7,237 bases of DNA from Planctomycetota bacterium (GTDB taxonomy: Bacteria > Planctomycetota > PLA2 > JAEUHO01), in assembly GCA_029213105.1 (NCBI GenBank), contig JARGNS010000030.1:3085-10321 (forward strand), given 5' to 3'. The notes under the pieces were generated by a model. It did not search any database. It saw only the letters and a list, made by a program, of their open reading frames with translations, and was not told where the DNA came from. The first letter of the stretch is position 1; each line of letters begins with the position of its first letter. This document shows, piece by piece, positions 1 through 7,237 of this stretch. Position numbers and translations under genes: made by a program.

Positions 1-8
1 CGACCCTC

Positions 9-492
9 GTGCCGATCGCGATCTCCGCCTGCCTCCTGGGCGAGCGCGTGCGCTACGACGGCGGCGACAAGCGCGCGGTGGGGCTCCTGGCGGCGCTGGC
101 GCCCCACGTGCGCTGGGTGCCGCTGTGCCCCGAGGTCCTCGCAGGCCTGGGCGTGCCGCGCCCGCCGATCCAGGTCATCCGCGCGGATGGGGGGACGGGG
201 GTGCGTGAGGTGGAGCGGGGCACCGATCACACCGCGCGGCTCGCCGCGGCGAGCGCGCACATCGTGGCGACCCTGCGTGCCGAAGGCGTACGCGGCTTCG
301 TGTGCAAGGCCCGCTCGCCGTCCTGCGGCGTCGGCGACGCGCCCCACCACGCACCGCAGGGACAGGTCATGGGCCAGGGGGACGGCGTCATGGTCGCCGC
401 GCTGCGCGTCGCGCTGCCCCCGCTGGTCGTGGCCAGCGAGGCCGAACTCGACTCGGCCGGGGCGTGCGCGGCGTTCCTGCGCCAGGTACGCG

Positions 493-500
<8 letters not shown>
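9..500 (+). CDS. DUF523 / TudS-like cysteine protein (putative Fe-S thiouracil desulfidase family)
   Basis: The 163-residue product has the DUF523 signatures in order: SACLLG with Cys8, RYDG (residues 15-18), PLCPE with Cys40, GVPRPP (48-53), FVCKARSPSCG with Cys99 and Cys106, and a glycine-rich GQGDGVM near 122-128. Family knowledge: the studied member TudS is a [4Fe-4S] enzyme whose cluster is held by three cysteines and which removes sulfur from thiouracil. By position, Cys8, Cys40 and Cys106 are the likely ligands here (inference). Most DUF523 proteins are uncharacterised, so the substrate is uncertain. The start is a GTG eight bases from the window edge; the family normally begins just before the SACLLG motif, so this start is plausible, but its ribosome binding site lies outside the window. 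There is no signal peptide, so it is cytoplasmic. The last 8 bases overlap the 3' end of convergent ppk1. Confidence 0.88.
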
Positions 501-2762
<2,262 letters not shown>

Positions 2763-2763
<1 letters not shown>

Positions 2764-2784
2764 GGAGAGTCGGTCCTCTCTCCG
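2763..2784 (-). promoter_or_regulatory. Hairpin and ribosome binding site at the ppk1 start
   Basis: On the minus strand a 7-bp perfect stem (2784-2778 with 2769-2763) has an 8-nt loop, and the last stem base is the first base of the ppk1 GTG. The purine-rich segment GGAGAGAGGA occupies the 5' arm and the start of the loop, so the Shine-Dalgarno is partly paired with the CTCTCC beside the start codon. This could tune translation of ppk1; that role is inference and chance formation in GC-rich DNA is possible. Confidence 0.4.
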
Positions 2785-3069
2785 GGCGTGCCGGGGAGGG
2801 TATCGGGCCGTGGCGCACGGGGCTACCCGCTCGCCCTGGAGCGCCCGCCGGAGCGGGCGGCGCGGGCACGCAGGTGCCCGTACCTGGGGTTGGTCGTCTG
2901 GCCGTCGGTGGCCGCCCCGGGCCGTCTTGCCTCCCGGGGCAAGGGTCGGATACGCACATGGGGTGCCCTGCGAAAGCCCTGTTCCCTGGGCTCGCAGCGA
3001 TCTGGCTGCGGACAGGTCCGCAGATGTCGTGCGCGCCCTGGCGCAGGCCGGCGCGACCCAGCCCCCCGC
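2764..3069. other. Hairpin-rich intergenic gap between dgt and ppk1
   Basis: This 306-base gap shows no credible coding sequence. It contains a nearly end-to-end series of inverted repeats: 2842-2848/2853-2859 (7 bp, loop CGGA), 2863-2869/2874-2880 (7 bp, loop GCAG), 2914-2921/2933-2940 (8 bp, 11-nt loop), 2968-2973/2992-2997 with inner 2976-2979/2988-2991 (6+4 bp with an AA bulge), and 3006-3013/3016-3023 (8 bp, 2-nt centre). Two have competing alternatives: 2871-2875/2882-2886 against the second, and 2926-2931/2938-2943 against the third. No T-tract follows any stem on the minus strand, so none is a classical intrinsic terminator. The gap must hold the 3' end of dgt and the ppk1 leader, and possibly a ppk1 promoter, though no convincing -35/-10 pair was seen. 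Confidence 0.6.
3006..3023. promoter_or_regulatory. 18-bp perfect dyad (operator-like or transcript-end hairpin)
   Basis: CTGCGGAC-AG-GTCCGCAG is a perfect 8-bp inverted repeat around a 2-bp centre, 47 bases beyond the dgt stop codon on the minus strand. A compact dyad like this suits either a dimeric repressor site ahead of ppk1 or, as RNA, a stable 3'-end stem for dgt. There is no T-tract after it, which weakens the terminator reading. The sequence alone does not decide between them. Confidence 0.35.
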
Positions 3070-4230
3070 CTACGAGGAGGCGTACTCGTCGAGGGCCTGG
3101 CGGTCTGTCATGGAGGCCAGGTGATCGCAGATCGCGCGTTCGAGGCCGACTTCCTCGGCCCAGGCCCGGTCGCGCACGGTGAGCATGCGGGGCTCCTCGC
3201 GGTAGGCCCGGAAGAGCGCCGTGAGGATGCGTCGCGCGCGGGCCCCCATCCGCATGAGGCGCGGGTGGCAGTAGAAGTGCTCGTACAGGTAGCGCGAGAG
3301 GGCGCGCTGGCGACGATGCATGCCGTCGCTGAAGCCGACCAGCCGCCGACCATGGGCCTGGACGGCCTCGGGGCTGTCCACCCCGGCGGCCTGGATGCGT
3401 GCCCGCGTGCTGTCGACGAGGTCGGTGACGCCCGCGTCGATGAGGTGCTTCACCGTCGTCAGGACCTGGAGGTCGCGCGGCAGGTCCGGTTCCGCGGCCA
3501 GCGTGCGTGTCCAGTGCTCCGACCACAGGTCGTCGGAGTGCAGCTCGTCGATGGCGAGCAGGCCGGAGGCCACGCCGTCGTCGATGTCGTGGGCCACGTA
3601 CGTGAGGCTGTCGCATACGTCGACGAGCTGGGCTTCGAGCAGCGGCTGCAGCCCGGCACGGAAGCCGAGGCTCTCGGTGTCCTTCGGGCTGTGCAGTGCG
3701 AAGGCCTCACGGACCTCGTAGCTCAAGTTGAGCCCGCGCCAGCGCGGGTAGCGGCGCTCGAGCCGGTCGACGACGCGCAGGCCGTGGGCGTTGTGCTCGA
3801 AGCCCCCGTGCTCCTCCATGAGGTCGTGCAGGACGTACTCGCCCTTGTGGCCGAACGGACCGTGTCCGAGATCGTGGGAGAGCGCGATGGACTCCGTCAG
3901 GTCCTCGTTCAAGCGCAGCGCCCGGGCGGCCGTTCGCGCGACCTGGGCCACCTCCATCGTGTGGGTGAGGCGCGTGCGGTAGTAGTCGCCCTCGTGGTTG
4001 ACGAAGACCTGGGTCTTGTACTCGAGGCGCCGGAACGCCGAGGCGTGGATGATGCGGTCCCGGTCGCGCATGTACGTCGTGCGGTAGGCGTGCTCGGGTT
4101 CGTCGTGCTGGCGGCCCTGGGAGAGCTCGCAGCGCATCGCGTAGGACGCGAGCAGGGTCTGCTCGCGCGCTTCCAGCTCCGCCCGCGTGACGGCTTGCGC
4201 TGGCGTGTTCGTGTCGGGGGTGGCGCTCAT
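3070..4230 (-). CDS. dgt: dGTPase-like HD-domain deoxynucleotide triphosphohydrolase
   Basis: Predicted to hydrolyse dGTP or other dNTPs to the deoxynucleoside and triphosphate, using a metal held by an HD site. The 386-residue protein has the family blocks: RDRDRIIHASAFRRLEYKTQVF (55-76), GDYYRTRLTH with His90, the HD doublet His119-Asp120 in SHDLGHGPFGHKGE, HGGFEHNAHGLRVVDRLE (141-158), and YVAHDIDDGV with Asp215. The H...HD...D metal set is intact. The length fits the shorter dGTPase-like group rather than E. coli Dgt (about 505), whose dGTP specificity should not be assumed. The start is ATG at 4230: an in-frame TAG at 4242-4240 excludes any upstream start, and the first conserved block follows normally. 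No Shine-Dalgarno precedes this ATG; the strong one lies about 30 nt upstream and serves a short leader ORF (4227-4253) whose stop overlaps the ATG. It is divergent from dtd and upstream of ppk1 on the same strand. Confidence 0.95.
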   Translation of the reverse strand: MSATPDTNTPAQAVTRAELEAREQTLLASYAMRCELSQGRQHDEPEHAYRTTYMRDRDRIIHASAFRRLEYKTQVFVNHEGDYYRTRLTHTMEVAQVARTAARALRLNEDLTESIALSHDLGHGPFGHKGEYVLHDLMEEHGGFEHNAHGLRVVDRLERRYPRWRGLNLSYEVREAFALHSPKDTESLGFRAGLQPLLEAQLVDVCDSLTYVAHDIDDGVASGLLAIDELHSDDLWSEHWTRTLAAEPDLPRDLQVLTTVKHLIDAGVTDLVDSTRARIQAAGVDSPEAVQAHGRRLVGFSDGMHRRQRALSRYLYEHFYCHPRLMRMGARARRILTALFRAYREEPRMLTVRDRAWAEEVGLERAICDHLASMTDRQALDEYASS

Positions 4231-4253
4231 GGCGTCAGTCTAGCGTCGGCCAC
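4227..4253 (-). CDS. Candidate 8-codon leader ORF coupled to dgt
   Basis: A GTG at 4253-4251 opens an 8-codon frame (VADARLTP; first residue fMet if used) ending in TGA at 4229-4227, which overlaps the dgt ATG as ATGA. An AAGGAGAT Shine-Dalgarno lies at an ideal 7-nt spacing before this GTG, whereas dgt itself has none. Termination of the leader would place ribosomes on the dgt start, so dgt would be translated by coupling or reinitiation. The geometry is directly visible; translation is inferred. The codons include one AGA (Arg), likely rare in this genome. The alternative is that the Shine-Dalgarno acts on dgt through an unusually long spacer. Confidence 0.5.
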   Translation of the reverse strand: MADARLTP

Positions 4254-4258
4254 GGTGG

Positions 4259-4266
4259 ATCTCCTT
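4259..4266 (-). promoter_or_regulatory. Strong Shine-Dalgarno AAGGAGAT ahead of the dgt leader ORF
   Basis: The minus strand reads AAGGAGAT here, a close match to the anti-Shine-Dalgarno complement. It is 7 nt from the leader GTG at 4253 but about 30 nt from the dgt ATG, too far for direct use. It abuts the 14-bp tandem array, which begins 5 bp away at 4271. Confidence 0.6.
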
Positions 4267-4270
4267 CGCC

Positions 4271-4406
4271 ATGTGCAGGCTGGGATGTGCAGGCTGAGAT
4301 GTGCAGGCTGAGATGGGCAGGCTGAGATGGGCAGGCTGAGATGGGCAGGCTGGGATGGGCAGGCTGGGATGGGCAGGCTGGGATGGGCAGGCTGGGATGG
4401 GCAGGG
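4271..4406. repeat. 14-bp tandem repeat array, nine full units plus a partial
   Basis: Units read ATGKGCAGGCTGRG on the plus strand, in perfect 14-bp register from 4271, with a 10-base partial at 4397-4406. The two variable positions (4 and 13) change in ordered blocks: unit 1 is T/G, units 2-3 T/A, units 4-5 G/A, units 6-9 G/G. This stepwise order suggests growth by slippage or unequal exchange. From 4343 to 4406 the plus strand has ten GGG runs separated by 6, 2, 6, 2, 6, 2, 6, 2 and 2 bases, meeting the usual G-quadruplex pattern. The minus strand is C-rich and G-poor (8 C and 2 G per unit in the GGG form). The unit has no stop in any frame used, which creates long periodic spurious ORFs. 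It fills most of the divergent dgt/dtd gap and is a likely variable-number locus. Confidence 0.95.
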
Positions 4407-4462
4407 CGAGGAGGGTCTGCCGCCCGGAGGACGGGTGAGGGCCGTCCGGGTGGCAGGCGGCG

Positions 4463-4468
4463 TACACT
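4463..4468 (+). promoter_or_regulatory. Candidate -10 element (TACACT) for leaderless dtd
   Basis: TACACT matches the TANNNT-type -10 and TATAAT at four of six positions, the best such hexamer in a very GC-rich stretch. It ends 6 bp before the dtd GTG at 4475, so transcription would begin at or within a base or two of the start codon. No clear -35 was found 17 bp upstream, and no good Shine-Dalgarno precedes the GTG (only AGGCGG 14 nt away). Both points agree with a leaderless mRNA but are not proof. Confidence 0.4.
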
Positions 4469-4474
4469 CGGCGC

Positions 4475-4927
4475 GTGCGAATCGTCCTCCAGCGAGTGTC
4501 CCAGGCGCGCGTGGTGGTCGACGGGGAGACCGTCGGCGCCATCGGGCGCGGCGTCCTTCTCCTCGTGGGCGTGGAGAAGGGGGATACACAGGCCGAGGTC
4601 GACGTCCTCGTCGGCAAGCTCGTGCGCCTGCGGATCTTCCCCGGCCGGACCCCGATGGATCGCTCGCTGGCTGACATCGAGGGGGCCTGCCTCGTCGTCA
4701 GCCAGTTCACGCTGGCGGGCACCCTGCGCAAGGGCAACCGTCCGGGCTTCGACCGGGCGGAGGATCCCGCCCGCGCCACGCCGCTGTACGAAGCCGTCGC
4801 GGCGGGCCTGCGCGCCGCCGGCCTGCGCGTCGAGACGGGGCGCTTCGGGGCCATGATGGACGTCGAGCTGGTGAACGAGGGGCCCGTGACGTTCGTGCTC
4901 GATGCGCGTGACGGCAAGCTCTGCTAG
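4475..4927 (+). CDS. dtd: D-aminoacyl-tRNA deacylase (DTD)
   Basis: Removes D-amino acids (and glycine from mischarged tRNA-Ala) from tRNA, protecting translation fidelity in the cytoplasm. The 150-residue length is typical. The N-terminus MRIVLQRVSQARVVVDGE and GRGVLLLVGVEKGDT (24-38) match the family. The active-site SQFT motif is at 76-79, and the cross-subunit Gly-cisPro motif NEGPVT is at 134-139 with Gly136-Pro137, so both halves of the dimeric active site are intact. Usual family text after SQFTL is YAD or YGD; here it is AGT, a small deviation. The start is GTG at 4475, dictated by the invariant N-terminal MRxVxQRV block. No good Shine-Dalgarno is present and a -10-like TACACT lies 6 bp upstream. 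A stable hairpin 17 bases after the stop probably ends the transcript. It is divergent from the dGTPase-like gene. Confidence 0.97.
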   Translation: MRIVLQRVSQARVVVDGETVGAIGRGVLLLVGVEKGDTQAEVDVLVGKLVRLRIFPGRTPMDRSLADIEGACLVVSQFTLAGTLRKGNRPGFDRAEDPARATPLYEAVAAGLRAAGLRVETGRFGAMMDVELVNEGPVTFVLDARDGKLC

Positions 4928-4944
4928 GCGGCGCAACTCCTTTC

Positions 4945-4974
4945 AGGCCATGAGGTTGTGACCTCGTGGCCTTT
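4945..4974 (+). terminator. Probable intrinsic terminator of dtd
   Basis: A 12-bp stem (4945-4956 AGGCCATGAGGT with 4961-4972 ACCTCGTGGCCT, one T-G wobble) has a TGTG tetraloop and runs into TTT at 4972-4974. It begins 17 bases after the dtd stop codon. The T-tract is short, as is common in GC-rich genomes, so efficiency is uncertain. On the minus strand the stem is followed by GAAAGGAG, so it is oriented for plus-strand transcription. Confidence 0.6.
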
Positions 4975-5024
4975 GTGCAGACTCTTTGCTCCCCGGTGGC
5001 CAGCGAGGAGACACACTCCGGGAC

Positions 5025-5030
5025 GGAGGT
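5025..5030 (+). promoter_or_regulatory. Shine-Dalgarno GGAGGT fixing the VIT-vWA start
   Basis: GGAGGT lies 7 nt before GTG 5038. It supports that start over the longer in-frame GTG at 4966, which would fall inside the dtd terminator hairpin and would put 24 polar residues before the signal peptide. Confidence 0.8.
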
Positions 5031-5037
5031 ACGACCC

Positions 5038-7224
5038 GTGAGCGGTTGCGTGCGCACATGCCTGCTCGTCTGCCTCGGCCTCCTGGTCGCGGACTGGGCG
5101 CTGATGGCCGCGCCCGCGCGGGCCTCGGGCCTGCTCGTGCCCGAGGGCGCCGGGCAGGCCGACGAGGCCCGCTGGCATCTGGATGCGGTCCGCGTGCGGG
5201 CCCAGGTGCGGGGGCCGATTGCCGAGGTCACGATCGGGCACGTGTTCCGCAACGTCTCGACGGAGGCGCTCCAGGCGGAGTTCGTCTTCCCCTTGCCGCC
5301 GGGCGCGATGGTCTCCAAGCCGACCCTGCGTCACGGCAAGCGCGTCCTCGCCGGCGCGGTCCTGCGTGGTGCGGCGGCTCGTGACGCGTGGACCGCCGAT
5401 CTGCGGCGCCGCAAGGATCCGAGCCTCGTCCGGCATCTCGGCAGCGACGTCTACCGCGTGCGCCTGCCGGCCATCCCCGCCGGCGCGCGCGCCAATCTCG
5501 TACTGACCTTCGAGCAGACCCTCGGCGCCGACGCGGGCCTTGCCGAGTTCGCGTGCCCGCTGCAGGCCACGCCGTCCTTCGAGATCGTGGTCGATCTCGA
5601 GACCACGGCACCGCTCGGGCCCGTCTACAGCCCGACGCACGCCGTGCGCGTTCGCCGCAGCTCGCCGACGCGTGCGCGCATCGAGTATGCCGGGGCCAGT
5701 TCGCTCGACACGCCGTGCCTCGGGCTCTACTGGAGCACGACGCGCAGCCGCATCGGCGCGACCCTCCTGACGTACTGGCCGAAGGAGGAGAAGCAGGGCT
5801 ACTACCTCGTGTTGGCCGCCCCCAGCGTCTTGGAGTCGGCGCGCCAGGCACGCCGGGCGCAGAGCGTCACCTTCGTCGTCGACATCTCCGGTTCGATGAG
5901 CGGCGAGAAGCTCGAGGGCATGCGCGCCGCGCTGCAGTCCGTGATCGGGAGCCTCAGCCAGTTCGACCACTTCAATGTGATCGCCTACCACTCGCAGGTC
6001 GCCCCGCTCTGGGCCGCCCCGCGCCCGGCCACGGAGGCCGCCCGCACCGAGGCCCTCGGTTTCGTCGCGGGCCTGCGCGCGGCCGGCCACACGAACATCG
6101 AGGGCGCCCTGCGGACGGCCCTCACGGCTCCGCGCCCGTCCAGCAAGCCGTCTGTCGTCGTGTTCTTGACCGACGGCCGTCCGACGAAGGGCGAGACCGA
6201 CGCCGAGAAGATCCTGACCTCGATCCGTCACGTGAACGAGAAGACGCGCACGCGCATCTACGTGCTCGGCGTCGGCGTCGATGTGAACACGGTGATGCTC
6301 GATCGCCTGGCCCTCGAAAACGGTGGTGCGCCCGCGTTCGTGCCCCCGCGGGGGAGCGTCGAGCAGGGCTTGATCGGGCTCTTCGGACGCATCCGGCATC
6401 CGGTCCTGATGGACATCACGCTGGAGGCGCGGGGCATGCGCCCGAGCGAGAACCTCGCCGCGCGGCTTCCCGACCTGTTCCAGGGCGGCGAGCTGATCCT
6501 GGCCGGGCGCTACACCGGTGGCGGCCCCGTCGAGTTGATCCTCTCCGGCCGCGATGGTGTGCTCGAGCGCGAGTACCACTACGCCCGCAAGGCCGCCCGC
6601 CGCGGCGAGGGCCTGCGCAGCGACTTCCCCGCCCGCGTCTGGGCCACCCGCCGCATCGCGGCCTTGATCGATGCGATCCGCCTGCACGACAGCCGCACCC
6701 CCGAGCTCGTGCTCGAGCTGGTGCGCCTCTCGACGGAGTTCGGGGTGCTCACCGAGTACACGGCCTTCCTCGCCGAGGAGGGCTGTTCCTCCTGCAGCGA
6801 TGTGGAGGGCGCGAACTCGCAGCGCACGCGTCTCAACATCGATCGGCTCGCACCGAAGGTGGTCGGTGCGGCGGGCCTCGCCCAGGCCAAGGGGCAGGCC
6901 GAGCGTCGTGCGGCCTCGCGCTCGAGTCCGCGCGCCGGGACCTGGGCCGCAACCCCCGACGGCCGCGACGTGCAGCGCATCGAGGCCCAGGGCGTACGCG
7001 TCCTGGGCAACCGCACGTACTACTTCCGTGGCCAGGACCACGGTTGGGTCGGAGCGACGCTGGATCCGGGCAAGGCGCCCGAGGCCACGATCGTCCGCTG
7101 GAGCCCCGCGTTCTTCGCCCTGCTCGAGAAGACCACCCCGGCCGAGAACGCACGGTTGGCGCAGCCCGGTCGATTGCTGTTGAGCGTCCAGGGGCGCATC
7201 CTGCGTATCGTGGACCCGTCCTAG
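5038..7224 (+). CDS. Secreted VIT / von Willebrand factor A domain protein
   Basis: A 728-residue exported protein resembling bacterial inter-alpha-trypsin-inhibitor heavy-chain-like proteins. A signal peptide occupies residues 1-29 (Arg6, a hydrophobic core at about 8-24, and an APARA-S type cleavage site). A VIT domain follows at about 45-165, with HVFRNVSTEALQAEFVFPLPPGA and VYRVRLPAIPAGARANLVLTFEQ. The vWA domain spans about 277-449 with a complete metal-ion site: DISGS (Asp282, Ser284, Ser286), Thr352 and LTDG (Asp379), so it should bind a divalent metal and a protein ligand. The family block GVLTEYTAFLAEE (569-581) is followed by CSSC (583-586), and the protein ends with a small domain at about 645-725 (NRTYYFRG...GRILRI). 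There is no C-terminal anchor, LPXTG or PEP-CTERM, so it is periplasmic or released. The function of such proteins is poorly known; adhesion or protein complex assembly is a guess. It follows dtd by 110 bases but probably has its own promoter. Confidence 0.93.
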   Translation: MSGCVRTCLLVCLGLLVADWALMAAPARASGLLVPEGAGQADEARWHLDAVRVRAQVRGPIAEVTIGHVFRNVSTEALQAEFVFPLPPGAMVSKPTLRHGKRVLAGAVLRGAAARDAWTADLRRRKDPSLVRHLGSDVYRVRLPAIPAGARANLVLTFEQTLGADAGLAEFACPLQATPSFEIVVDLETTAPLGPVYSPTHAVRVRRSSPTRARIEYAGASSLDTPCLGLYWSTTRSRIGATLLTYWPKEEKQGYYLVLAAPSVLESARQARRAQSVTFVVDISGSMSGEKLEGMRAALQSVIGSLSQFDHFNVIAYHSQVAPLWAAPRPATEAARTEALGFVAGLRAAGHTNIEGALRTALTAPRPSSKPSVVVFLTDGRPTKGETDAEKILTSIRHVNEKTRTRIYVLGVGVDVNTVMLDRLALENGGAPAFVPPRGSVEQGLIGLFGRIRHPVLMDITLEARGMRPSENLAARLPDLFQGGELILAGRYTGGGPVELILSGRDGVLEREYHYARKAARRGEGLRSDFPARVWATRRIAALIDAIRLHDSRTPELVLELVRLSTEFGVLTEYTAFLAEEGCSSCSDVEGANSQRTRLNIDRLAPKVVGAAGLAQAKGQAERRAASRSSPRAGTWAATPDGRDVQRIEAQGVRVLGNRTYYFRGQDHGWVGATLDPGKAPEATIVRWSPAFFALLEKTTPAENARLAQPGRLLLSVQGRILRIVDPS

Positions 7225-7237
7225 CGCCACGGGCGCA

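Noticed and set aside
2842..2943. Classical intrinsic terminators for dgt
   Set aside because: The stems are strong but no T-tract follows any of them on the minus strand; described instead as a hairpin cluster of unknown role.
4271..4406. CRISPR array
   Set aside because: The 14-bp units are directly contiguous with no spacers and no cas genes nearby.
4235..4936. Minus-strand ORFs containing periodic Ser-Gln-Pro-Ala-His peptide repeats
   Set aside because: The 14-bp unit lacks stops in these frames, so it gives a 14-residue peptide period automatically. The rest of each frame is antisense to dtd.
6784..6798. Cytochrome c haem-binding site at CSSC
   Set aside because: The motif is CSSCS and lacks the histidine required for CxxCH.
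5038..7224. Sortase-type or PEP-CTERM surface anchoring of the VIT-vWA protein
   Set aside because: The C-terminus ends RIVDPS with no LPXTG, PEP motif, hydrophobic helix or basic tail.
4924..7230. 768-codon minus-strand open frame opposite the VIT-vWA gene
   Set aside because: It mirrors the real gene with a low-information Arg/Gly/Ala/Asp composition and no motif; the plus-strand gene has a signal peptide, an intact MIDAS and a Shine-Dalgarno.

Overview
The window is a GC-rich bacterial chromosome segment (roughly 70% G+C by eye) with five protein-coding genes packed with short gaps. The genes are housekeeping or stress types, and no insertion sequence, phage gene, CRISPR array, tRNA or rRNA was seen. 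Shine-Dalgarno motifs are visible for some genes and GTG starts are frequent (4 of 5 main genes). The lineage cannot be fixed from this sequence. The set (DUF523/TudS-like, PPK1, dGTPase-like HD hydrolase, D-aminoacyl-tRNA deacylase, secreted VIT-vWA protein) would fit a GC-rich Gram-negative such as a planctomycete, myxobacterium-type or proteobacterial lineage; this is inference only.

Layout. A plus-strand DUF523/TudS-like gene (9-500) converges on ppk1 (minus, 493-2763), and their 3' ends overlap by 8 bases. A 306-base gap (2764-3069) holds a run of five inverted repeats. Upstream on the same strand is a dGTPase-like HD hydrolase gene (minus, 3070-4230). A 244-base divergent intergenic region (4231-4474) separates it from dtd (plus, 4475-4927). 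A probable terminator hairpin (4945-4974) follows dtd. Last comes a secreted VIT/von Willebrand A protein (plus, start re-assigned to GTG 5038, end 7224).

The most unusual part is the dgt/dtd divergent region. It carries an array of nine and a half to ten 14-bp units (4271-4406). The unit variants are ordered, and the two variable positions are exactly those that make or break GGG runs: the dtd-side half has ten consecutive G3 runs with short loops (a G-quadruplex motif on the plus strand), while the dgt-side units do not. On the minus strand the array is C-rich and G-poor, and would lie in or beside the dgt 5' leader. Between the array and dgt is a strong Shine-Dalgarno that does not serve the dgt ATG. 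It sits 7 nt from a GTG opening an 8-codon leader ORF whose TGA overlaps the dgt ATG (ATGA), an arrangement typical of translational coupling. On the other side, dtd has no good Shine-Dalgarno, but a TACACT -10-like hexamer ends 6 bp before its GTG, suggesting a leaderless mRNA.

Functionally, ppk1 (polyphosphate synthesis) and dgt (dNTP hydrolysis) are nucleotide/phosphate metabolism genes in tandem, DUF523/TudS-like may desulfurate thiolated bases, and dtd is a translation quality-control gene. No tight pathway linking all five is evident.
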